Positions 1 through 5,463 of a DNA stretch of 6,477 nt are shown here, piece after piece. The translations under genes and the position numbers were made by a program. The notes under the pieces were generated by a model that was not told where the DNA came from, ran no database searches, and saw only the letters and a list, made by a program, of their open reading frames with translations. The number at the start of each line of letters is the position of its first letter. Positions within the stretch are counted from its first letter, which is position 1. The DNA comes from Wolbachia pipientis (GTDB lineage Bacteria; Pseudomonadota; Alphaproteobacteria; Rickettsiales; Anaplasmataceae): NCBI RefSeq assembly GCF_023661085.1, contig NZ_JAHDJT010000079.1, forward strand, positions 1 through 6,477. Direction: 5' to 3'.

Positions 1-179
1 GAGGTAGCTAGTTATTCCACTCTCTATTTTAAAATCCGGCGTTGGGTGATGTCTTGAACGACTTATAAGCGCGTTTCAGCTTGTATAGGGAAAAACCCGA
101 AGTTTTAAAAAGACATGCAGTGCACATAGTGCGAAAAATTAAACAATAGTACGCCAAATACAAGTTCTCTTGTCATTTT

Positions 180-193
180 AACCTGTACAGGTT
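180..193. repeat. Perfect 14-bp palindrome
   Basis: The 14 bases aacctgtacaggtt equal their own reverse complement. They sit about 20 bases downstream of the predicted start site of the leftward promoter, where an operator or the base of a leader hairpin could lie. A second small inverted repeat (acaag/cttgt, 160-164 and 169-173) follows in the same predicted transcript. Function is not known. Confidence 0.4.
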
Positions 194-220
194 GGGGAGT
201 AAACAAATAGCTTCACTACT

Positions 221-249
221 ATGATAGGGGTAAAGGCAAAGGTTGTCAA
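221..249 (-). promoter_or_regulatory. Sigma70-type promoter reading leftward out of copy A
   Basis: On the minus strand a perfect -35 TTGACA (244-249) is followed by exactly 17 bases and a -10 TATCAT (221-226), five of six consensus. Transcription would begin near 214 and run toward the left edge, away from acpS, which ends at 290 in the same direction. No gene is recognisable within the 213 visible bases, so the product is either a small RNA or a gene beyond the edge. Confidence 0.6.
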
Positions 250-289
250 GTAGTTTTTTTAGCCAGTTTAAATCACAATAGTTGTAAAA

Positions 290-661
290 CTAGCCGCAGA
301 TTATAACAAATGCAGTAGCGTAATCCCCATCATCGCTTAGGGAGAGGTGAATTATGTGGTCCTTGGAAATAGAATCCTTGCCAATGGCTAGATGCGGCTT
401 TCCTCTTATATCACTGTATATTTCTATATCTTTCATTGTAATGCCCAGGCTGAATCCACTACCCAGTGCTTTAACAAAAGCCTCCTTTGCTGCAAAGCGT
501 TTAGCAAAATATTTTGCCCGTATTTCTTGACTGTTGTACTTTCTGCTTATCTCTATTTCCCGCTCAGTGTAGACTTTATTGAGGAATTTTTCCCCGTACT
601 TCTGCAGTATTTTCAATATCCTTGGTATATATACTATGTCAGTACCGATACCGCGTATCAT
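290..661 (-). CDS. acpS: Holo-[acyl-carrier-protein] synthase (AcpS)
   Basis: Cytosolic phosphopantetheinyl transferase. It moves 4'-phosphopantetheine from coenzyme A to the conserved serine of acyl carrier protein, making active holo-ACP for fatty acid synthesis. The 123 residues match the usual AcpS length of about 120-130. The N-terminal GIGTDIV motif (residues 4-10) supplies the metal-binding Asp8, and [13 protein letters not shown] (55-67) carries the second metal ligand Glu60 and the conserved AAKEA-K signature. The C-terminal [16 protein letters not shown] segment is the typical last-strand motif of the family. The ATG at 661-659 overlaps the proS stop as ATGA, which implies translational coupling within one transcript. 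No strong terminator was found after the stop. There are no signs of decay: the key residues are present and the frame is open. Confidence 0.95.
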   Translation of the reverse strand: MIRGIGTDIVYIPRILKILQKYGEKFLNKVYTEREIEISRKYNSQEIRAKYFAKRFAAKEAFVKALGSGFSLGITMKDIEIYSDIRGKPHLAIGKDSISKDHIIHLSLSDDGDYATAFVIICG

Positions 662-1935
662 TCTGCACTGAAGCGGTTTATTGCTTCTTCAATCTGCATT
701 TCCTCAATTTCTCCAGTTGTCCTATTTTTTATTTCAACTATATTTTCACTTGCTGCTTTCTTTCCTACAATTATTTGCCACGGTAAGCCTATTAGGTCCA
801 TTCTAGCAAATTTTACTCCTACGCTTCCCTCCGTATCATCGTAAAGCACTTCATTGCTTTTTAAAGCTTTGTATATTTTGTCTGCAATCTCCACGCATTC
901 GCTGGTTTTTGTTTGTAAATTGATTAAACCAATCCTAAAAGGAGCCACCGCTTCTGGCCAGATAATCCCTTTATCATCATGAAAAGCTTCTATTATCGCA
1001 CCAACAAGCCTTGAAACTCCAATGCCATAGGAACCCATATGTATATTGACATTTTTTCCATCGTGTGAGGTGACTTTTGCATTCATTGGCTTTGAATATT
1101 TATCACCAAAATAAAAAATGTGCCCTATTTCAATACCTTTACTAACGCTCAACTGTTCTTGCGGTATAGGGCAAGTTTTGAGGTCGTGCATATCATCTGC
1201 AACTGCGTATATACTCTTCAAACTTTCAATATCTTCACTTTCTAGTAACTCAGAAAATTTATTGTCGTAGTATAAAGTGCTCTCACCGGTGCTTACCAAT
1301 ATGTGAAATTCATGGCTTAAATTTCCTCCAATTGGCCCTGTGTCCGCTTTTACTCCAATTGGAGTAAGTCCCATGCGTTTGAAGATTTTTATGTAAGTTT
1401 TGTACATCAAATTATATGAACTCAGTGCACTTTCATAGTCTATATCGAAGCTATACGTATCCTTCATCAAAAATTCCCTACCTCTCATAACACCGTAACG
1501 AGGCCTTATTTCATCACGAAACTTCCATTGAATTTGATATAAACAAAGCGGCAAATCCTTGTAACTCTTTACTGTACCCCTGATTAGGTCAGTTGCTATC
1601 TCTTCGTGTGTTGGGCCAAAAAGCATATCACTCTCATGTCGATCCTTAATGCGCAGCATCTCTTTGCCGTAATCATCATAACGCCCTGACTCTCGCCAAA
1701 GACTTGCTGGTTGCACACAAGGCATTAATACCTCAATCGCACCAGCTTTATTCATTTCATCTCTGATGATGTCTTCAATATTCCTAAGCACGCGCAAACC
1801 GAGCGATAACCAAGAATAAATGCCAGAAGCTGTCTGCTTGATTAAGCCCGCACGTAACATATATTGATGAGAAGCAATTTCAGCACCAACCGGGATCTCT
1901 TTCAAAGTTGGTAGGTAATATTTAGATAGACGCAT
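658..1935 (-). CDS. proS: Prolyl-tRNA synthetase, short bacterial form without editing domain
   Basis: Class II aminoacyl-tRNA synthetase that charges tRNA-Pro with proline in the cytosol. The 425 residues fit the compact form typical of alphaproteobacteria, which lacks the roughly 180-residue INS editing insertion of the E. coli enzyme. Visible landmarks are the N-terminal [15 protein letters not shown] and [17 protein letters not shown] segments (to residue 47), GPTHEE (107-112), motif 2 around [21 protein letters not shown] (positions 139-159), motif 3 [10 protein letters not shown] (301-310), and a C-terminal anticodon-binding domain from about 333, including PWQIIVGKK (385-393). The ATG at 1935 is chosen because MRLSKYY is the usual family start. 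Its stop overlaps the acpS start by four bases, so the two form an operon. No clear Shine-Dalgarno site precedes it; a hairpin ends seven bases upstream. Confidence 0.96.
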   Translation of the reverse strand: MRLSKYYLPTLKEIPVGAEIASHQYMLRAGLIKQTASGIYSWLSLGLRVLRNIEDIIRDEMNKAGAIEVLMPCVQPASLWRESGRYDDYGKEMLRIKDRHESDMLFGPTHEEIATDLIRGTVKSYKDLPLCLYQIQWKFRDEIRPRYGVMRGREFLMKDTYSFDIDYESALSSYNLMYKTYIKIFKRMGLTPIGVKADTGPIGGNLSHEFHILVSTGESTLYYDNKFSELLESEDIESLKSIYAVADDMHDLKTCPIPQEQLSVSKGIEIGHIFYFGDKYSKPMNAKVTSHDGKNVNIHMGSYGIGVSRLVGAIIEAFHDDKGIIWPEAVAPFRIGLINLQTKTSECVEIADKIYKALKSNEVLYDDTEGSVGVKFARMDLIGLPWQIIVGKKAASENIVEIKNRTTGEIEEMQIEEAINRFSAE

Positions 1936-1942
1936 TTAATAA

Positions 1943-1978
1943 ATCTGATTGTACTGAGTAATTTTAGTACAATCAGAT
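1943..1978. repeat. Perfect 13-bp inverted repeat around the proS promoter -10 region
   Basis: Arms 1943-1955 (atctgattgtact) and 1966-1978 (agtacaatcagat) are perfect reverse complements with a 10-base loop. On the minus strand only a short, interrupted T-rich stretch follows before the proS ATG, so it is a poor terminator. A proper terminator lies just upstream at 1999-2029. The repeat brackets a candidate -10 box, which suggests an operator, or a leader hairpin in any readthrough transcript that could affect proS translation. The structure is clear; the function is inferred. Confidence 0.6.
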
Positions 1979-1989
1979 CCGTAGGTAAA
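1961..1989 (-). promoter_or_regulatory. Candidate promoter for proS-acpS
   Basis: The minus strand shows TTTACC (1984-1989, four of six) and TAAAAT (1961-1966, five of six) separated by 17 bases, giving a start near 1954 and a leader of about 20 bases. A promoter is expected here because the upstream gene ends in an intrinsic terminator. The -10 box overlaps one arm and the loop of the 13-bp inverted repeat. Confidence 0.4.
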
Positions 1990-1998
1990 CTTACTTTG

Positions 1999-2029
1999 AA
2001 AAAGAAGGGAAGTTATAGTACCTTCCCTT
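1999..2029 (-). terminator. Intrinsic terminator of the WH2-protein gene
   Basis: On the minus strand, six bases past the stop codon, an 8-bp stem (aagggaag/cttccctt, 2022-2029 and 2005-2012) with a 9-base loop is followed by cttttt. This is a standard Rho-independent terminator. It separates the upstream gene from proS-acpS. Confidence 0.7.
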
Positions 2030-2034
2030 TAATT

Positions 2035-2691
2035 TCAAAACATTCTAGCACGCTCCTTAAAAGGAAGAGTAGATGGGTCTTTTATCTCACCATTCACTGG
2101 ACCTGCATCACACTCTTTTTTTACAGGAGGAGCTTTAGGTCTCGTTCGTAAATCAGCAGGCTTAGGCGGTACCTGTGGCTTTTCTGACTTTGGTTCAGAA
2201 CGCGATGAAGATATGGTTTCAGATTTTGCATCATCATCAGATGCACAGCCGCTGTCAGGACTTTCGCTTCTTTTTTTATTGTCTGGTTGATGGGTTTGAG
2301 GTGTAGACCTCTCGCTGCGTTTTTTCAGCTTTTTCTTTCTCGGTTCTTTTCCATCTACACTCCGATCTGAATCACGACTATCGCTAGATTTCTGCTTATC
2401 CTCCTCATTATCGGTCCAATCTTCACTATCATTGTGATCAGAACGTTCGCTTTTACTTTCATCTGGAATTTCAATATGCTTCCTCCTCGCAAGGATCTGA
2501 GCTATACACTGACTTGCAGTATTAGGTGGCTGTTGCGTCTTACCTTCTTTCGGTTTTTGCTCGACTGGCCTCAACTTAATACCCTCTCTTATCTGTGCAA
2601 GCAGAGCTTCTCTATTAAAGGTCGAAGCTACATCCTGATTTGCAGTATTTCCCTTTCCTTGTGTCTGCAATCTTCTTTCCAACTCAGCCAT
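2035..2691 (-). CDS. 3' part: WH2, central-like and acidic segments, SH3-ligand-like tail
   Basis: This 218-residue ORF starts at an internal ATG, but its true coding frame extends up to about 2775. NREALLAQIREGIKLRPVEQ (26-45) fits the WH2 actin-monomer motif, close to my recollection of the second WH2 of N-WASP (RDALLDQIRQGIQLKSV). SQCIAQILARRKHIEIPDES (60-79) resembles the amphipathic central segment (N-WASP ALMEVMQKRSKAIHSSDED). It leads into the acidic SDHNDSEDWTDNEED (84-98) with one tryptophan (W92), as in acidic tails that bind Arp2/3. Then follow a basic stretch KKKLKKR (119-125) and SH3-ligand-like patterns PQVPPK (PxxPxK) and RTRPKAP (RxxPxxP). No signal peptide, and no Shine-Dalgarno site before ATG 2691, so independent translation is doubtful. 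Function is inferred from motif order. Confidence 0.6.
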   Translation of the reverse strand: MAELERRLQTQGKGNTANQDVASTFNREALLAQIREGIKLRPVEQKPKEGKTQQPPNTASQCIAQILARRKHIEIPDESKSERSDHNDSEDWTDNEEDKQKSSDSRDSDRSVDGKEPRKKKLKKRSERSTPQTHQPDNKKRSESPDSGCASDDDAKSETISSSRSEPKSEKPQVPPKPADLRTRPKAPPVKKECDAGPVNGEIKDPSTLPFKERARMF

Positions 2692-3233
2692 AAGATTTTT
2701 TTGTTGCCCACTTTCATTGGGGACACTAGTTTTCCTTTGAGAATTTTGAGAACCCGAAGGTGGAGGCGGCGGAGGTGAGGCGGTGGTGGTGAAGCAGCAC
2801 CATTTGGCAGAGGCAGAACAGGTAACATATCAGGTGTTGCAGGAGCCTTTGTTACTAGCGGCGTTTCTGCAGCATTGTCGTTATTTTCTTGTTGCTGTTT
2901 CCCAGGAACTTTACACTCTTCATTTCCTCCTAATTCACTATCAGGCTTTTTCTCACTCAGATCTATTTTCCTCTCACTGTTTACTGCAGAAACAAATGAT
3001 TTGATGAGATACACAGTTGAACTCAATGCAACTAATGCAGTAACAACAGAAATTGCTGCGAAAAGCACTGGCACCGCAGCGGCACTTAATATTGTCGAAA
3101 CTATAAGACAAGTATATATCCCAGTTACAACACTAGATGCACACAACAATAAAGTAGCAATTGAATATTTTAAAATTGAAACAGTATCACCACTTCCCGG
3201 TACAGGTTCTGTTGTTGCTTTAGAACTACACAT
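2628..3233 (-). CDS. 5' part: double hydrophobic segment and proline-rich linker
   Basis: A 201-residue ORF of which only residues 1-152 are likely genuine. After a polar N-terminus there are two long hydrophobic stretches (about 20-48 and 50-80) separated by a very short turn, like a membrane hairpin. The bilobed shape recalls inclusion-membrane proteins of intracellular bacteria, by analogy only. A hydrophilic linker rich in Glu, Lys, Gln and Asn (85-122) leads to a Pro/Ala-rich stretch ending SPPPP (148-152). Residues 153-201 are the out-of-frame tail of the shift. The ATG at 3233 is preceded by the purine-rich gagagaag and by a near-consensus promoter. If made as it stands, the product would be a membrane protein without its actin-binding half. 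I do not recognise a named family for this N-terminal part. Confidence 0.6.
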   Translation of the reverse strand: MCSSKATTEPVPGSGDTVSILKYSIATLLLCASSVVTGIYTCLIVSTILSAAAVPVLFAAISVVTALVALSSTVYLIKSFVSAVNSERKIDLSEKKPDSELGGNEECKVPGKQQQENNDNAAETPLVTKAPATPDMLPVLPLPNGAASPPPPHLRRLHLRVLKILKGKLVSPMKVGNKKILWLSWKEDCRHKEREILQIRM

Positions 3234-3263
3234 TTTTCTTCTCTCACTATTAATACAATATGA

Positions 3264-3292
3264 ATAATAGCAAAACTATAAACGATTGTCAA
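3264..3292 (-). promoter_or_regulatory. Strong sigma70-type promoter of the WH2-protein gene
   Basis: On the minus strand a perfect TTGACA (3287-3292) and TATTAT (3264-3269) are separated by exactly 17 bases. Transcription would start near 3257, leaving a leader of about 24 bases with a purine-rich ribosome site before ATG 3233. It lies in the 81-base gap after pbp2, so this gene has its own promoter even though it follows pbp2 in the same direction. Confidence 0.7.
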
Positions 3293-3314
3293 CAGCTTAT
3301 AAATAGATTAACCT

Positions 3315-4877
3315 TTATAAAGGTCTCTTTCCTAGCACATATCGCAATATCTCACTCGCTATAGCAACATCTTGACGTGGAGCTTTGCCGTGTTCTATGA
3401 ACACAGAGATTGCGTAGCGTGGGCCATGGTAGGGGCCATAAGCAATAAATAACTTATGGCTTTCGCCCCTGGAGTTTATCTCTGGAGTACCGGTTTTGCC
3501 GGCAATTTGCATAAACTCAAGCCCTTTTCTATAGGTTCCATCCTTAGAATTTACCACGTCAAACATAGCTTTTCGAACTATGTCAAGATGCTCATGATTC
3601 ACGTCGATTTCAGAAAAATCTTGTGTCGTTTTGCTCATCTCAATGTGGGGAATCACTTCTTTTCCTGTTGCAACCCTTGCCGCAAGAACTGCAAGCTGTA
3701 GTGGTGTTGTAAGCAAATATCCCTGCCCTATAACCAAGTTGATAGTGTCACCCAAATACCACTGTGAATACAGCTTCCGCGCGCGCCAATCTCTATCAGG
3801 CAATAACCCTGGAGCTTCCTCCTTAAACGTTCGAATTAGTGGCCCACTACCAATACCAAATTTTCTGGCCATTTCTACTAGAGAGTCTATACTTATTTTT
3901 TTTCCTATGTTATAAAAGTAAGTGTTACATGAGAGAGCCATTGCCTCGTTTAAAGATACATATCCATGGGCTTTGCTTTTCAGGCAACGGAACTTCCGTT
4001 CTCCTATTGTCATATAGCCCCTACACGAAAATTTTTCTTCTGGTGTGATTATTCCATCTTTTAAGCCTGCAAGTGCAACTATTACTTTAAATATCGAACC
4101 AGGTGGAATTTGATACGATAATGCCCGATTTACAAGCGGTAATGAGGGAGCATTTAGACTTTCCCAAGTCTCATTCGATAGTCTGCTGGTAAAGAGATTA
4201 TTATCGTAGGAAGGTGAATTGTATAACGCTAAAATTTCCCCACTATTTACATTAATGACCACTGCAGAGCCTTTGTGACCCTGAAATACCTCTGCAACTT
4301 TCTTCTGCAGATCAATATCAATTGTTAGCTGCACATCTTGCCCGTCTTGCTGTGGTATGTTCAACAATTCTCTTATAACACGCTTCTTGGAATTTATTTC
4401 CTGCTGAGATTTTCCTGGTTCACCTTTTAATATATGATCATACGCATACTCAATGCCGCTTACTCCTACCTCGCTTATTTCCTGCTGTTTTTTCGTATAC
4501 CCAAGTACATGAGAACACATCGAACTAAATGGGTAATAACGTTTATAAAGAGCAGTTATTTTTGTCCCCGAAGGTCTTGCTAAATCAGATTCAATTTCTG
4601 ATAACACCTGCAAATCAGCTTCTTTACCAGAAATCTTCTGCTCATTAAACACGATTTTGTTTACCGCAAGTTCGACGCCATTTCTATCTAAAATTCTGCC
4701 TCGCTTAGGCACAATATTGGCAATCCGTATCCTATTATTGTTAGACAGCGCTTCGTATTTTTGTCTATTCCGTATTTGTAAATTATATAGCCTATAACTA
4801 AAAATTGTAGAAATGGTAAGCTGAATGCCACCTAATATGAATGCTCTGCGGTTAAAGACTTTGTTTTTTGTCCACAT
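3315..4877 (-). CDS. mrdA: Penicillin-binding protein 2, peptidoglycan transpeptidase (short form)
   Basis: Class B PBP that cross-links peptidoglycan (D,D-transpeptidase), classically the partner of RodA. It would be anchored in the inner membrane with a periplasmic catalytic domain. One N-terminal membrane segment (about 12-29) is followed by PKRGRILDRNG (57-67), the conserved start of the dimerisation/pedestal region. The transpeptidase domain carries all three active-site motifs: SIFK (261-264, nucleophile Ser261), SCN (316-318) and KTGT (461-464). The ATG at 4877 has a good Shine-Dalgarno site, AAGGGA (4882-4887), four bases upstream. The protein is 520 residues against 633 in E. coli. 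Much of the shortfall is between AVNKIVF (71-77) and KRYYPFSSMCSHVLGY (112-127), where the pedestal is reduced. Retention agrees with Wolbachia keeping lipid II metabolism despite lacking a conventional wall. A perfect 14-bp palindrome (3311-3324) spans the stop codon. Confidence 0.93.
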   Translation of the reverse strand: MWTKNKVFNRRAFILGGIQLTISTIFSYRLYNLQIRNRQKYEALSNNNRIRIANIVPKRGRILDRNGVELAVNKIVFNEQKISGKEADLQVLSEIESDLARPSGTKITALYKRYYPFSSMCSHVLGYTKKQQEISEVGVSGIEYAYDHILKGEPGKSQQEINSKKRVIRELLNIPQQDGQDVQLTIDIDLQKKVAEVFQGHKGSAVVINVNSGEILALYNSPSYDNNLFTSRLSNETWESLNAPSLPLVNRALSYQIPPGSIFKVIVALAGLKDGIITPEEKFSCRGYMTIGERKFRCLKSKAHGYVSLNEAMALSCNTYFYNIGKKISIDSLVEMARKFGIGSGPLIRTFKEEAPGLLPDRDWRARKLYSQWYLGDTINLVIGQGYLLTTPLQLAVLAARVATGKEVIPHIEMSKTTQDFSEIDVNHEHLDIVRKAMFDVVNSKDGTYRKGLEFMQIAGKTGTPEINSRGESHKLFIAYGPYHGPRYAISVFIEHGKAPRQDVAIASEILRYVLGKRPL

Positions 4878-5044
4878 AGAATCCCTTCAAATATAGCTCT
4901 ATGGCTTATTATATGAATATAAGAGATCGAAAAACTTCAATACATGAATTGCAAAGGCAGTATGTTAAATGTTATAGCAGTTAAATACAAACAAGTACAA
5001 CTGTACAAGCATTATTAGATGTAAGCTAAATAATTCACAGAAAC
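4878..5044. other. Intergenic leader region upstream of pbp2
   Basis: No gene is seen. It holds the pbp2 ribosome site AAGGGA (4882-4887) and, on the minus strand, a TATAAT-like box (4908-4913) without a good -35 at the right distance, so the pbp2 promoter is not settled. A small inverted repeat (gtaca/tgtac, 4995-4999 and 5002-5006) lies further upstream. The region separates the leftward pbp2 from the rightward element B. Confidence 0.4.
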
Positions 5045-5056
5045 AAAAAAAACTAC

Positions 5057-5085
5057 TTGACAAATTCCAACAATTTCATTATTAT
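5057..5085 (+). promoter_or_regulatory. Sigma70-type promoter in copy B
   Basis: A perfect -35 TTGACA (5057-5062), 17 bases, then TATTAT (5080-5085). Transcription would start near 5092 and run rightward through the 35-codon ORF, possibly on into the Rpn gene. The -35 and its 5' flank belong to the 18 bases shared exactly with copy A, where a -10 box again follows at 17 bases. The promoter is therefore part of the conserved element. Confidence 0.6.
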
Positions 5086-5135
5086 AACACTAATGGTATT
5101 TCTGACTCAAAACTTGTTTTTGATCTGCAGGCTCA

Positions 5136-5243
5136 ATGACAAAATTCAGTAAAAAACTCAGGGTATTTTTTGGCGGATTGTATCAAATTATAGCGGCTGC
5201 ATGTCTTTTTCATTTTTTCTACATTCAGCCAAATCGTGCTTGA
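5136..5243 (+). CDS. Putative 35-residue single-pass membrane small protein
   Basis: The ORF begins with ATG four bases after a weak ribosome site (gcagg, 5127-5131) and lies about 45 bases downstream of a near-consensus promoter. The product starts basic (MTKFSKKLRV), continues with a hydrophobic stretch of about 20 residues (FFGGLYQIIAAACLFHFFYI), and ends QPNRA. This composition suggests a small inner-membrane peptide with a positively charged cytoplasmic end. In copy A the matching DNA does not keep this frame, which weakens the case for selection on the protein. I do not recognise the family. It may be a remnant of a repeat-borne ORF or may not be translated at all. Confidence 0.35.
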   Translation: MTKFSKKLRVFFGGLYQIIAAACLFHFFYIQPNRA

Positions 5244-5300
5244 ACTAAGCGTCAGTAAATTATTATAGCGCCAATTTACAGTATTATAGAGTCAAAACTC

Positions 5301-5353
5301 GCCACTCGGGATTTCTTTGCCTTTTTCTCCATTTAGTAAATTTCTTAAATATA
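5301..5353. repeat. Left copy of a ~53-bp direct repeat flanking the Rpn gene
   Basis: This T-rich unit (gcc-ac-cggg-tttctt ... ctttttctc-atttagtaaatt-cttaaatat) aligns in the same orientation with 6373-6424, at roughly three quarters identity by eye with a few one-base indels. The two copies bracket the Rpn gene, so the intervening DNA could have arrived or could leave by recombination between them. The unit looks noncoding. Confidence 0.55.
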
Positions 5354-5408
5354 ATTGCAATTCAAGATGGAGCTTGGGTTCGTAGGCCAATACATCCGAA
5401 CAAAAAGA

Positions 5409-5437
5409 TTGAATATTTCTACAGAATTGTGTATAAT
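5409..5437 (+). promoter_or_regulatory. Promoter of the Rpn-family gene
   Basis: A perfect TATAAT -10 (5432-5437) lies 17 bases after TTGAAT (5409-5414, four of six). The start near 5444 gives a leader of about 20 bases to the GTG at 5464. No recognisable Shine-Dalgarno site is visible in that leader. Confidence 0.6.
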
Positions 5438-5463
5438 TATTAATATTTTTAAGCACTATAGTT

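Larger units (their letters stand above)
22..260 (-). repeat. Diverged intergenic element, copy A (inverted relative to copy B)
   Basis: Read leftward from 260, this stretch shares a collinear series of short blocks with 5045-5291 read rightward: an exact 18-base block (243-260 against 5046-5063), 'aatgacaa' (170-177 against 5135-5142), 'ttggcg' (152-157 against 5170-5175), 'tgcatgtcttttt' (107-119 against 5198-5210), 'cgcc' (38-41 against 5269-5272) and 'tagag' (22-26 against 5287-5291). Offsets from the shared -35 box are 72/78, 92/113, 130/141, 208/212 and 223/230. Keeping both order and spacing argues for common ancestry with indels. No convincing gene is present: the short leftward ORFs (for example 29-127, 32 codons) lack a good ribosome site and do not keep the frame of the copy B ORF. 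Either a transcribed noncoding element or a decayed copy would fit. Confidence 0.5.
2035..3233 (-). pseudogene. Interrupted gene for a membrane-anchored WH2-central-acidic (WASP-like) protein
   Basis: Two overlapping minus-strand ORFs (2628-3233 and 2035-2691) read as one gene with a one-base frame change. The first frame runs into prolines and then turns into arginine- and leucine-rich nonsense. The second frame, followed upstream of its first ATG, reads PPPPPSGSQNS from 2775, so proline coding continues directly across the break. Adding one base near 2775-2777 restores an open frame of about 399 codons. The rejoined order is two hydrophobic segments (about 20-80), a charged linker, a proline-rich region (about 124-160), WH2, a central-like helix, an acidic patch with Trp, then a basic and proline-rich tail. 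Promoter and terminator both look intact, which favours a recent or functional frameshift over old decay. It could also be a sequencing error. Family knowledge suggests a host-actin effector; that is inference. Confidence 0.7.
5045..5291 (+). repeat. Diverged intergenic element, copy B
   Basis: This copy pairs with element A at the left edge in opposite orientation; the matching blocks are listed there. It opens with an A-run and CTACTTGACAA, which forms the -35 of a rightward promoter, contains a 35-codon ORF, and ends in an AT-rich part with a 7-bp inverted repeat (gtaaatt/aatttac, 5255-5261 and 5273-5279). Copies A and B face outward and enclose the whole acpS-to-pbp2 block. Overall identity looks low apart from the blocks, so this is an old or fast-diverging pair. 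Confidence 0.5.

Noticed and set aside
29..127. Leftward 32-codon ORF in element A with a basic, aromatic product
   Set aside because: It has no ribosome site, its frame does not match the copy B ORF throughout, and at this length such ORFs arise by chance.
1..260. tmRNA, 6S RNA or another known structural RNA in the left noncoding region
   Set aside because: A promoter and small hairpins are present, but I could not identify a tag-peptide frame, a tRNA-like end or the long 6S bubble, so no named RNA is called.
392..844. Plus-strand ORF of 150 codons opposite acpS and proS
   Set aside because: It is antisense to two well-supported genes. Its cysteine/phenylalanine/serine-rich translation resembles no family.
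2434..3267. Several plus-strand ORFs opposite the WH2-protein gene (2434-2778, 2783-3004, 2875-3267)
   Set aside because: They are shadows of the minus-strand reading frames, with no promoter or ribosome site and no recognisable domain.
3311..3324. Perfect 14-bp palindrome acctttataaaggt across the pbp2 stop as a terminator
   Set aside because: The stem is short and AT-rich, has only a four-base loop, and lacks a following T-run, so it does not qualify as an intrinsic terminator.
3456..4048. Plus-strand ORFs opposite pbp2
   Set aside because: They are antisense to the transpeptidase domain, whose motifs fix the coding strand as minus.
4995..5006. gtaca/tgtac inverted repeat upstream of pbp2 as an operator
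   Set aside because: The arms are only five bases with a two-base gap in AT-rich DNA; this is easily expected by chance.
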